From positions 1 to 64,000 of the forward strand of contig CASFRX010000013.1 in the NCBI GenBank assembly GCA_949297075.1: DNA of 64,000 nucleotides, written 5' to 3'. Shown one piece after another: positions 49,018 to 57,797 of the stretch. This DNA comes from an uncultured Oscillospiraceae bacterium. Its GTDB lineage: Bacteria > Bacillota > Clostridia > Oscillospirales > Acutalibacteraceae. The notes under the pieces were generated by a model, which was not told the DNA's origin, made no database searches, and saw only the letters and a list, made by a program, of their open reading frames with translations. Made by a program: the position numbers and the translations under genes. Within the stretch, counting starts at the first letter, position 1. The number at the start of each line of letters is the position of its first letter.

Positions 49018-49626
49018 TCACACCTCGCAAAAAGCCTTTAATATGTTTAAGCCGACTTCCCCGCTTTTTTCGGGGTGAAACTGGCAGCCGTATACATTTT
49101 CGTGTGCAACAGCGGCAGTGAGCTGAGAGCCGTATTCGCAGGTGGCTATAGTGCTCTCTTCACAATCGGCTGCCCAATAAGAATGAACAAAATAAACATG
49201 GTCCCCGTTTTTGACATATTTGAAAATCGGACAAGCTTTAGTAATATCAAGAGAATTCCAGCCGATATGAGGAATTTTAAGTTCTTTCGGTATTACATCT
49301 GCTATGGGCTGTACACTTCCTTTTATAAGACCTAAGCCGTCATGCTCGCCGTATTCAAAGCTCTTATCAAAAAGCATTTGCATGCCAAGGCATATACCCA
49401 TCATGGGCTTGCCTGACTTTACCTGTTCCTTGACAACCTGAGCCATACCGCTTTCGTCAAGCTTGCGTTTAGCATCGGAAAAAGCACCTACTCCGGGCAA
49501 AATAATATGCGAACAGGAATTTATTATTCTTTCGTCATTGGTCAAAACAACATCTTTTCCGATAAATTTGAATGAGCTGTAAAGTGAAAAAATGTTGCCT
49601 ACACCGTAGTCAATAATCGCTATCAT
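49018..49626 (-). CDS. hisH: Imidazole glycerol phosphate synthase subunit HisH
   Basis: Glutaminase subunit supplying ammonia to HisF. 202 residues, class I amidotransferase: nucleophile Cys in GICLGMQMLF and the His/Glu pair in FHPEKSG. One base separates it from hisB. Confidence 0.97.
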   Translation of the reverse strand: MIAIIDYGVGNIFSLYSSFKFIGKDVVLTNDERIINSCSHIILPGVGAFSDAKRKLDESGMAQVVKEQVKSGKPMMGICLGMQMLFDKSFEYGEHDGLGLIKGSVQPIADVIPKELKIPHIGWNSLDITKACPIFKYVKNGDHVYFVHSYWAADCEESTIATCEYGSQLTAAVAHENVYGCQFHPEKSGEVGLNILKAFCEV

Positions 49627-50214
49627 TTACAAAACTCCTTTTGTGGAGGGAATTTCATCAATGTATTTTTCATCAATGGAAACAGCCTGAGAAAGCACTC
49701 TTCCGAGAGCCTTAAAGCTGCCCTCAATGATATGATGTGTGTTTGTACCGTAAAGCTTATTAACATGAAGGGTCATTTTGCTGTTGCGCACAAAGCCGAG
49801 CAAAAACTCGGAAACAAGCTCTGTATCAAAATCTCCGACTTTAGGCGGCATAGTGCCCAAATCAAGGCTCAGATGCGCACGGCCCGAAATATCAACAGCG
49901 CACATAATCAGAGATTCATCCATGGGAAGAATTATATCTCCGTAACGCTTGATACCTGCCATATTGCCGAGAGCTTCGGCAAAAGCCTGACCCAAAACAA
50001 TACCGATATCTTCTACCGTGTGGTGATAGTCAACATTAATGTCGCCATTGCATTTAACCGTTAAATCAAATCTGCCGTGACGGGCAAAGAGAACGAGCAT
50101 ATGGTCAAGAAAACCGCAGCCGGTATCAATCTCGTATTTACCCGTACCGTCTAAATTTAGTTTAAGTTCGATTTGAGTTTCTGCTGTACTGCGCTTGATT
50201 TCACTTGTACGCAT
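49627..50214 (-). CDS. hisB: Imidazoleglycerol-phosphate dehydratase
   Basis: Monofunctional dehydratase of about 195 residues, without the histidinol-phosphatase domain fused in E. coli. Metal-binding His motifs DHMLVLFARHG, YHHTVEDIG, and a later HHIIEGSFKALGRVL are present. The ATG at 50214 is preferred over a TTG nine bases upstream, with AAAGG before it. Confidence 0.96.
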   Translation of the reverse strand: MRTSEIKRSTAETQIELKLNLDGTGKYEIDTGCGFLDHMLVLFARHGRFDLTVKCNGDINVDYHHTVEDIGIVLGQAFAEALGNMAGIKRYGDIILPMDESLIMCAVDISGRAHLSLDLGTMPPKVGDFDTELVSEFLLGFVRNSKMTLHVNKLYGTNTHHIIEGSFKALGRVLSQAVSIDEKYIDEIPSTKGVL

Positions 50215-50232
50215 AACAAACAACCTTTCGAG

Positions 50233-51288
50233 TTAAATAATTTTATCGAGTGCTTTGAGCAATTCATCCATCTGCTCTTTTGTGCCTATTGTGATTCTTA
50301 AAAACTTATCAAGTCTCGGTTTATTGAAAAAGCGAACCAAGACTCCGTTTGCCTTCAAGCCTTTATAAAGCTCTTCACCGCTTTTTTCGGCATGAGAGGC
50401 AAAAACAAAGTTTGCCTTTGAAGGAAGCACGGTAAAATCCCGTTTTTCAAGCTCAGCCACCGTATATTCACGGTTTTTGATTATTTGAGCCCTTGTTTGC
50501 TCGAAATAATCCCTGTCTTTTATCGAGGCCTCACCGGCAATTAGAGTTAATCGGTTGATATTATAGGGATTGTTTGAAAAACGGACTGTGTTCAAATCCG
50601 CAATGATTTCTTCATCGGCAACGGCAAAACCAAGCCTTGCACCGGCAAGCTGTCGAGATTTTGAAAAAGTTTGAACGACAATAAGGTTTTTATATTTTTT
50701 GGTTAATTCAACAGCGCTTTCACCGCCGAAATCAACATAAGCTTCATCAATTACAACCACATTTTCAGGGTTAGTTGACGCAATCTTTTCAATATCCGCA
50801 AGAGAAACCGTCATACCTGTAGGTGCATTGGGATTAGCTATAACAACAGTTTCGTTAAGTGAGCAATAATCATCGGCACAGAGCGAATAATCCTCTTTAA
50901 GGGGAATTACATGAGCCTTAATGCCGTAGAGCGAAGCAAAGACCTCATAAAAACCGTAGCTGATATCGGGAAAAGCAACGGGAGTATTCTCATCACAGAA
51001 AGCTGAAAAAACAAAAGACAAAATTTCATCCGAGCCGTTGCCGAGAACAATATTTTTGCTTTCAACGCCGTAGTAATCAGCAATAGCCTTAACTGTTCTT
51101 TTACACTCAGGGTCAGAATAAAGCTTTAAAAGCGATACTTCATCGGAGTTTACTGCTTTTATAACCGCAGGTGACGGCGGAAAGGGTGATTCATTTGTAT
51201 TGAGCTTAACATAGTTAAAATCCTGCGGCTGTTCGCCGGGAGTATACGGAGTTAAGCAGCTTAATCTTTTTGATAAAAACTTACTCAT
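50233..51288 (-). CDS. hisC: Histidinol-phosphate aminotransferase
   Basis: PLP-dependent class II aminotransferase of 351 residues. NPNAPTG binds the cofactor, VVIDEAYVDF gives the PLP-contacting Asp and Tyr, and the Schiff-base Lys is in TFSKSRQLAGARLG. Start codon overlaps the hisD stop. Confidence 0.96.
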   Translation of the reverse strand: MSKFLSKRLSCLTPYTPGEQPQDFNYVKLNTNESPFPPSPAVIKAVNSDEVSLLKLYSDPECKRTVKAIADYYGVESKNIVLGNGSDEILSFVFSAFCDENTPVAFPDISYGFYEVFASLYGIKAHVIPLKEDYSLCADDYCSLNETVVIANPNAPTGMTVSLADIEKIASTNPENVVVIDEAYVDFGGESAVELTKKYKNLIVVQTFSKSRQLAGARLGFAVADEEIIADLNTVRFSNNPYNINRLTLIAGEASIKDRDYFEQTRAQIIKNREYTVAELEKRDFTVLPSKANFVFASHAEKSGEELYKGLKANGVLVRFFNKPRLDKFLRITIGTKEQMDELLKALDKII

Positions 51289-52562
51289 TATTTATCCTCA
51301 AATCTGACTGTTACGCTGCGACCATGAGCCTGAAGTCCCTCTTTTTGAGCAAAGGAATCAATTTTTTCGTAAACCTTTTCAAGAGCATTTTCCGAATAAG
51401 ATATAAACGATGACCTTTTAATAAAATCATCAACGGAAAGAGGGCTTGAAAAGCGTGCTGTGCCGCTTGTGGGCAGAGTATGGTTAGGTCCTGCAAAATA
51501 ATCTCCCAAAGCCTCGGGACAGTTTTTGCCCAGGAAAACAGAGCCTGCATTGCGAATCTGCGGCAAGAAATCAAAGGGCTTGTCTATGCAGATTTCAAGA
51601 TGCTCGGGAGCAATCTTGTTGGACATTTTTGCCGCTTCCATTAAATCGTCAACAACGATAATCTTGCCGTTGTTATCTATAGAAACTCTTGCTATTTCCT
51701 CGCGGGGAAGCAGAGAAATCTGTCTTTCAAGCTCTGCGCTGACTGCCTTAGCCAAATCCATGCTGTCAGTTACAAGAACAGCACTTGCGTTTTTATCGTG
51801 CTCAGCTTGTGAGAGCATATCTGCGGCAACAAATTTCGGATTACAGGTTGCATCTGCAATAACTAAGATTTCGCTGGGTCCTGCTATCATATCAATGGCA
51901 ACCGTGCCGAAAACCTGACGCTTAGCTTCAGCAACAAAGACATTGCCGGGGCCGACAATTTTATCAACCTGAGGAATTGTTTCGGTTGAATATGCAAGAG
52001 CCGCCACAGCCTGAGCACCGCCGACCTTGAATATACGGTCAACCCCTGCTGTTTTTGCCGCAACGAGAATTGCAGGCTTAATGCTTCCGTCAGCAGAGGG
52101 CGGAGTTACCATAACAATTTCATCACAGCCGGCAAGCTTTGCAGGAATACAGTTCATCAAAACAGATGAGGGATAGCTAGCCGTGCCTCCCGGAACATAA
52201 AGACCGACTCTCTCAAGGGGAATTACACGCTGACCGAGAACAACACCGTCTCTCGGAGTAATAACAAAGCCTGTTTTTACCTGATGGCGGTGAAACTCAC
52301 GGATATTTTCTGCCGCTTCTTCAATAACCTTAACAAACTCAGGCTCAAGAGCCGAAAAGGCTTTATTTATTTCCTCTTCTGTTACTTCAAGGCTGTCAAG
52401 CTTAGCCTTATCAAATTTTTCGCAGTATTCACGAAGCGCCGCATCGCCGTTTTGGCGGACATTTGCAATAATATCGGCAACAATTTCACCGACTGTATTC
52501 TTTTCTTCCTCACGGGCAAAAATTTCTTCTGCTTTAATTGCGCCGTCATAAATCTTAATCAT
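51288..52562 (-). CDS. hisD: Histidinol dehydrogenase
   Basis: NAD- and zinc-dependent enzyme for the last two oxidations to histidine. 424 residues. Signatures: RVGLYVPGGTASYPSSVLM, ASYPSS, the zinc/catalytic Glu-His region SQAEHDKNA, and LPTSGTARFSSPLSVDDF. The ATG at 52562 lies inside the last codons of hisG and has GAGG eight bases upstream. Confidence 0.97.
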   Translation of the reverse strand: MIKIYDGAIKAEEIFAREEEKNTVGEIVADIIANVRQNGDAALREYCEKFDKAKLDSLEVTEEEINKAFSALEPEFVKVIEEAAENIREFHRHQVKTGFVITPRDGVVLGQRVIPLERVGLYVPGGTASYPSSVLMNCIPAKLAGCDEIVMVTPPSADGSIKPAILVAAKTAGVDRIFKVGGAQAVAALAYSTETIPQVDKIVGPGNVFVAEAKRQVFGTVAIDMIAGPSEILVIADATCNPKFVAADMLSQAEHDKNASAVLVTDSMDLAKAVSAELERQISLLPREEIARVSIDNNGKIIVVDDLMEAAKMSNKIAPEHLEICIDKPFDFLPQIRNAGSVFLGKNCPEALGDYFAGPNHTLPTSGTARFSSPLSVDDFIKRSSFISYSENALEKVYEKIDSFAQKEGLQAHGRSVTVRFEDK

Positions 52563-53187
52563 TTTCAACTACCTCTTGCAGTTTTCTGCGTATGTTATTA
52601 ATTTGTTCAGCTTTAAACTTTGTGCTTGCCTTGTTGGCAACAAGTCTTGCGCTGATGGGGATTATAGACTCAATAACTTCAAGATTATTCTCTTTAAGAG
52701 TTGTGCCTGTTTCAACAATATCAACAATAACATCTGTCATATTTAGAATTGGGGCTAACTCAATGGAGCCGTTGAGCTTACAGATTTCTATATCTCTGCC
52801 CTTGCCTGCATAATGGCTACGGGCAATATTGACAAATTTTGTGGCAACCTTGAGAGTTGTTTCAGGGTCATCACGGAAGCCTTTTTTGGCGGCTACACAC
52901 ATTTTACATTTGCCTATATTCAAATCTAAAAGCTCGTATATATCGGGTTCGTATTCCAACAATATATCTTTGCCGACTACGCCGATATCAGCCGCACCTC
53001 GCTCAACATAAATTGAAACATCGGAGGGCTTTGACCAGAAATAGCGAACCATATTTTCTTCGTTTTCAAAAATCAGGCGTCTGTCTTTTTCTCTGATAGC
53101 AGGACAGCCGTAACCGATTTTTTCAAACATTTCGTAAACCTTTTCGCCGAGCCTGCCTTTTGGCAAAGCAATGTTAATATAATCCAT
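52555..53187 (-). CDS. hisG: ATP phosphoribosyltransferase, short form (HisG-S)
   Basis: First enzyme of histidine synthesis, joining PRPP and ATP. 210 residues, the short form without the C-terminal regulatory domain, which needs HisZ; hisZ is the gene immediately upstream. ALPKGRLGEKVYEMF, GAADIGVVGKD and the PRPP loop DIVETGTTLKENNL are diagnostic. Confidence 0.97.
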   Translation of the reverse strand: MDYINIALPKGRLGEKVYEMFEKIGYGCPAIREKDRRLIFENEENMVRYFWSKPSDVSIYVERGAADIGVVGKDILLEYEPDIYELLDLNIGKCKMCVAAKKGFRDDPETTLKVATKFVNIARSHYAGKGRDIEICKLNGSIELAPILNMTDVIVDIVETGTTLKENNLEVIESIIPISARLVANKASTKFKAEQINNIRRKLQEVVEND

Positions 53188-53190
53188 CGG

Positions 53191-54276
53191 TTACGCCTCC
53201 TCGCCTAATTTTAGGATTTCTCTGTATTTCAAAGTTTCGGGAATGTAACTTAAAGCCTTTACGCTCCTGCCCTGCTCAATCAGGTTTTTAACCTGCTCGG
53301 CAACATCAAGAGCGGAAACGCTGTCATCATAAACCACAAGCACATCAACATCGTATTCACGGACGGACTTAGTATAAAGCTCCAACAAATCAACATAAAC
53401 AGCAAAGCCGATTGCCTGGCAGTCCTTTCCCAGCTTCTGGAGCAGATTATCGTATCGGCCGCCGCTTAAAACGCTGAAAGGAACTTCCTTGACATAACCT
53501 CTGAAAATTATGCCGTTGTAGTAGCTCATATCGTTGACTATTGAAAAATCAATGTTGATATGTTTGCCCTCACCCGAAGCGGCAAGGAAATTATAAAGCG
53601 CTTCAAGTTCGTCCACAGCTTCAAACATTTTAGGAGTTGAAGCAAGAGCTTTGATTTTCGGAAATGTAGTTTCAAAATCGCCGTAGATTTCGCAAAGAGC
53701 GGCAATTTTTTCCGCCACAGCCTTGTGCAGACCGAACTGCTCACAACAGTAAAGAATCTCATGTGTATCCTTTTTTCCGAGATACCCAAGAAGCCTTTCC
53801 TGCTGGCTTTCGGTAAGGCCGATAGATTCAAACATTCCTATTACAAAGCCCATATGAGAGATATCGAGAACATATTCTGAGCTGATAAGCTTTAAGCTTT
53901 TAGCGGCAAGCGTCACAACCTCGCCCATTGTATAGGAATCAATACTGCCTGTATATTCAAGGCCGAGCTGAGTAATCTCTTTATATTCCTTGGTTGTGCG
54001 TGACGCTCTGTAAACATTCTCTTTGTAATAGAGCTTTTGAGGCTCCTGAGGATTAGCATTTTTTGCAATGGAAAGAGTGATATCCGGCTTCATGGCATAA
54101 AGCTTACCGTTCAAATCCGTAAAAGTGATTATATTCTCGGTTTGCAGAAATTTTTTATACTCAAGATAGAGGTCGTATTCCTCAAATTTGCTCATTTTGT
54201 AGCGTTTATAACCATATTGCTCATAAAGAGAGCGCAGGTCGTAGAGAACAGTATCGTTTTTACCTAATAAATTCAT
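53191..54276 (-). CDS. hisZ: ATP phosphoribosyltransferase regulatory subunit HisZ
   Basis: Histidyl-tRNA-synthetase-like subunit that activates and regulates short-form HisG. 361 residues: class II synthetase fold with motif 2-like YYKENVYRAS and motif 3-like SGGRYDNLL, and a small C-terminal domain (about 280-361) resembling the anticodon-binding fold. The SD GGAG lies within the end of metH, three bases away, so his expression may start in the met genes. Confidence 0.93.
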   Translation of the reverse strand: MNLLGKNDTVLYDLRSLYEQYGYKRYKMSKFEEYDLYLEYKKFLQTENIITFTDLNGKLYAMKPDITLSIAKNANPQEPQKLYYKENVYRASRTTKEYKEITQLGLEYTGSIDSYTMGEVVTLAAKSLKLISSEYVLDISHMGFVIGMFESIGLTESQQERLLGYLGKKDTHEILYCCEQFGLHKAVAEKIAALCEIYGDFETTFPKIKALASTPKMFEAVDELEALYNFLAASGEGKHINIDFSIVNDMSYYNGIIFRGYVKEVPFSVLSGGRYDNLLQKLGKDCQAIGFAVYVDLLELYTKSVREYDVDVLVVYDDSVSALDVAEQVKNLIEQGRSVKALSYIPETLKYREILKLGEEA

Positions 54277-54279
54277 TGT

Positions 54280-56661
54280 TCATTCTCCAAAATCAAATTC
54301 TTCTGCGTATCTGACAGTTGCCATAGCATCCTTGCCGTAGCAATCGGCGCCGATCTGTGCGGCATAATCTTCAGTCAATACTGCGCCGCCTACAATCACC
54401 TTGCAATTATGCTCAGCTCTGAGAAGTTCGATAGTTTTCTGCATGGCAGGTAAGGTAGTTGTCATCAGTGCGCTTAAACCGATAAGCTTAATATTCTGTG
54501 ACTTAGCCGTTTCAACAATCAGTTCAGGGGCAACATCTCTGCCTAAATCAACAACATCATAGCCGTAATTCTCAAGCAACACTTTTACAATGTTTTTGCC
54601 TATATCGTGTACATCGCCTTTAACTGTAGCAAGCAGGATTTTACCTTTCTTTGCCTTCTCCTCGCCTGAAGCCTGAATTTTTGTTTTTATGACATCAAAA
54701 GCGGCAGTTGCAGCCTGAGCCGCAAGAAGCAGCTGAGGCAAAAACAGCTTTTTATTTTCAAACTGCTTGCCTACTTCATCAAGAGCAGGTATAAGATATC
54801 CGTCGATTATTTCAACAGCCTTTTTGCTCATCAGCATTTCAGCAGTCTTTTGAGCCGCTTTTTCCTTTAAGCCCTTGATAACCGCACCCTGCAAATCATC
54901 AGCAAACACGGTAGTTTCATTTTTAACCGCCATACTGACCGCTTGCTGAGGTGAACTACAGTTCTCAATATAATCAAGGCAGCCTTTATCATAGGCGTAA
55001 AGGGCATTGTAGGCGTAATAAGCCTGCATCATTTCTGCACTCATGGGATTGACTATGCCTGCGCTCAAGCCCTTTTGCATTGCAAGGGTAAAGAAAGCGG
55101 AATTAATAATCTGTCTGTTAGGAAGACCGAAAGAAATATTAGATACACCTAAAACAGTATGAACACCCATAGTATCTTTAATGTAACCAAGGGCATTGAG
55201 TGTTGGCAAGGCACCGACATCGCTTGTGCTTATTGTCATTGCAAGAGAGTCAATAATTATATCTTCTTTCGGAATACCGTACTGAGCTGCTCTGTCAATA
55301 ATACGCTTTGCTATTTTTATTCTCGCTTCTGCTGTTTCGGGTATGCCGTTTTCATCAAGAGTTAAGCCGACAACCATAGCGCCGTATTTGGCGGCAAGGG
55401 GCAAAACAGAACTTAAAGATTCTTCCGAGCCATTGACGGAATTTATCAGCGGTTTACCTACATAAACACGCAGAGCCTTTTCAAGAGCTGAAATATTAGA
55501 TGTATCAATCTGAAGAGGCAATTCGCTTACCTGTGAAACACGCTTTATTGCAGTTTCCAAAACAGATGCTTCATCAATGCCTGACGCGCCAACATTAACA
55601 TCGAGCATATCGGCACCGGCCTGTTCCTGATTGACAGCCTCGGTGCAAAGGTATTCGTAGTCGCCTGTTTTCAGTGCTTCTCTGAGCTTAGGCTTTCCCG
55701 TGGGATTAATCCTCTCGCCTATTATAACTGTTTTGCTGTTAAAAAAAACTGTTTTTGTTCTTGAAGAAACAAAGCTTTTTCTATTGACAATAGGTTTGCT
55801 GAGCTCTTTGTTTTTTAGCGCTTCTACAACGGCCGCTATATGCTTCGGTGTAGTGCCGCAGCATCCGCCGATTGCGGAACAGCCGAGCTCAGCCATTTTG
55901 ACAGCATATTTTGCAAATTCATTTTCATCAATATCGTAAGATGCAATGCCGTGTGCAACTACAGGCATACCTGCATTTGAATTTATAAGAACAGGTAATT
56001 TTGTAAACTGCAGAAGCTGTGGCAAAAACTCAAGCATTTTTTGCGGACCGAATCCGCAATTTAAGCCTACTCCGTCTGCACCTAAGCTTTCAATCAAAGC
56101 GGCGGCGGTTACAATATCTGCCCCCGTCATAAGCCTGCCGTTTTCATCAACCGTGAAAGTCACAACTACAGGCAGATTAGAATTTTCTTTTGCTGCTAAA
56201 ACAGCCGCCTTAATTTCGGCAGTATCAGTCATTGTTTCGATAAGAATTAAATCTGCGCCTGCCGCTGCGCCTGCCTTAACAGCTCTTGAAAAGTCGTTGT
56301 ATGCGCTTTCAAATGTGACATTGCCAAGAGGCTCTAATAGTTCGCCGCCTGAAGTTAAATCTAATGCAACCAAAGCATCTTTTCCGCTCTGCTCAACAGC
56401 ATCTTTGGCTATTGCAATTCCGCATTGTGCTATTTGCTCGGCGGAATACTCGCCGCCTGCTGCGGCAGAAAAAGTATTTGCGGTAACTATATCACAGCCG
56501 GCTTTTAGGTAAGCAAGATGCACCTGTTTGACTTTTTCAGGTTGTTCAACGCTCCAATAATCGGCTCGTCTGCCGACGGGAAGCCCCAAAGACTGTAGCA
56601 TTGTGCCCATTGCACCGTCACAAACCAGAAGTTTTTTTCCGAAGACTTCCTTAAAATTCAT
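54280..56661 (-). CDS. metH: Methionine synthase, cobalamin-dependent (short MetH)
   Basis: Transfers a methyl group from methyltetrahydrofolate to homocysteine through cobalamin. About 793 residues: homocysteine-binding barrel (VCDGAMGTMLQ to the zinc ligands GGCCGTTP), pterin-binding barrel (IIGERINPTGKP, DVNVGASG), then the B12 cap and B12 domain with GDVHDIGKNIV. It lacks the C-terminal SAM-dependent reactivation domain of E. coli MetH, which is usual in Clostridia. The start at 56661 follows GGGAAGTG; 18 in-frame codons upstream overlap metF. Confidence 0.95.
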   Translation of the reverse strand: MNFKEVFGKKLLVCDGAMGTMLQSLGLPVGRRADYWSVEQPEKVKQVHLAYLKAGCDIVTANTFSAAAGGEYSAEQIAQCGIAIAKDAVEQSGKDALVALDLTSGGELLEPLGNVTFESAYNDFSRAVKAGAAAGADLILIETMTDTAEIKAAVLAAKENSNLPVVVTFTVDENGRLMTGADIVTAAALIESLGADGVGLNCGFGPQKMLEFLPQLLQFTKLPVLINSNAGMPVVAHGIASYDIDENEFAKYAVKMAELGCSAIGGCCGTTPKHIAAVVEALKNKELSKPIVNRKSFVSSRTKTVFFNSKTVIIGERINPTGKPKLREALKTGDYEYLCTEAVNQEQAGADMLDVNVGASGIDEASVLETAIKRVSQVSELPLQIDTSNISALEKALRVYVGKPLINSVNGSEESLSSVLPLAAKYGAMVVGLTLDENGIPETAEARIKIAKRIIDRAAQYGIPKEDIIIDSLAMTISTSDVGALPTLNALGYIKDTMGVHTVLGVSNISFGLPNRQIINSAFFTLAMQKGLSAGIVNPMSAEMMQAYYAYNALYAYDKGCLDYIENCSSPQQAVSMAVKNETTVFADDLQGAVIKGLKEKAAQKTAEMLMSKKAVEIIDGYLIPALDEVGKQFENKKLFLPQLLLAAQAATAAFDVIKTKIQASGEEKAKKGKILLATVKGDVHDIGKNIVKVLLENYGYDVVDLGRDVAPELIVETAKSQNIKLIGLSALMTTTLPAMQKTIELLRAEHNCKVIVGGAVLTEDYAAQIGADCYGKDAMATVRYAEEFDFGE

Positions 56662-56665
56662 TAAA

Positions 56666-57523
56666 TCACTTCCCGATAATATCAGAAATATTTGCCATAA
56701 TCTGAGCAGCAACATCCGGCTTGTTCATAGTGTAAATGTGTATATTGTTTACACCGCTTGCAACAAGGTCAATAATCTGTTCAGTGGCATATGCTATGCC
56801 CGCCTGCTTCATTGCCGCAGGGTCATTACTGAATTTATCTGCAATAGACTTAAACCGAAGCGGAATACCTGAGCCGGAAAGAGAAACTATTCGGTTAAGC
56901 TGGTTGCTGTTTGTTACCGGCATAACGCCTGCAACAATGGGAACGGTTATACCGGCAGACAAAAGTCGGTACATGAATTTATAGAAAACATTGTTGTCAA
57001 AAAACATTTGGGTTGTAAAGAACTCGCATCCGCTGTCAGCTTTAATTTTTAAACCGTCAAGGTCAGCCGAAACGCTTGAAGATTCCGGATGACATTCCGG
57101 GTAGCAGGCTCCGCCTATGCAAAAATCACCGTGCTTTTTGATGAGCTCAATAAGTTCGCTCGCATGAGAATAAGCTCCCGGCAAATTTTCTTCGCCTCTG
57201 TCACCTCTTAAAGCAAGGATATTTTCTATGTTATTTTTCTTAAGGTTGTTTATTACGGAAATGAGCTTCTCTTCACTTGTGGAAAGACAAGTAAGATGTG
57301 CAAGTGCGGTAACTCCGAAATTTTGCACCTCACGGCCCAAATCGACGGTATAATCGCTTGTGCCGCCGCCTGCACCGTATGTAACACTCACAAAAGATGG
57401 ATTTAATTTTGATATTTCACGCACAACTTGTTTTGCACCTTCCAGCTTATCCCAAGCTTTTGGCGGAAAAAGCTCGCACGAAACATTTACTTTTCCGTTA
57501 TTTAGAATATCTATAACTTTCAC
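56666..57523 (-). CDS. metF: 5,10-methylenetetrahydrofolate reductase
   Basis: Flavoenzyme making methyltetrahydrofolate for MetH. 285 residues, TIM barrel. NVSCELFPPK carries the catalytic Glu, VTYGAGGGTSD and LRGDRGEENLPGAY are family signatures. First gene of the leftward metF-metH-his array. I see no SAM riboswitch in the 225 bases upstream. Confidence 0.95.
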   Translation of the reverse strand: MKVIDILNNGKVNVSCELFPPKAWDKLEGAKQVVREISKLNPSFVSVTYGAGGGTSDYTVDLGREVQNFGVTALAHLTCLSTSEEKLISVINNLKKNNIENILALRGDRGEENLPGAYSHASELIELIKKHGDFCIGGACYPECHPESSSVSADLDGLKIKADSGCEFFTTQMFFDNNVFYKFMYRLLSAGITVPIVAGVMPVTNSNQLNRIVSLSGSGIPLRFKSIADKFSNDPAAMKQAGIAYATEQIIDLVASGVNNIHIYTMNKPDVAAQIMANISDIIGK

Positions 57524-57797
57524 GTTAGTAGTACCCCTATCTTTAATATGTATTATAATATATCACATCAACCGTTAATATGCAAACAAAAAATCGGCAT
57601 ATAATCAAATTCGGCAAATAGCAGTATTTTTCATCGCAGGCAATGAATTTTTATGTATACTTTCACATAGTCAAGTGCTAATATGGTAATCTATTAAAGT
57701 ATTAAAATACTAAATTAATAAAAATTTAACAATTTTGAATTGCTGACACATGAACAAGTATGCTAAAATACGCATGATTATATATTGGAGGTACTTT

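Noticed and set aside
55946..56512. 188-codon open frame opposite metH
   Set aside because: It lies antisense within conserved MetH domains and has no start signal.
57524..57797. SAM riboswitch upstream of metF or regulatory RNA before the ABC exporter
   Set aside because: No S-box or other riboswitch signature is visible; only promoter-like elements and short AT-rich inverted repeats.
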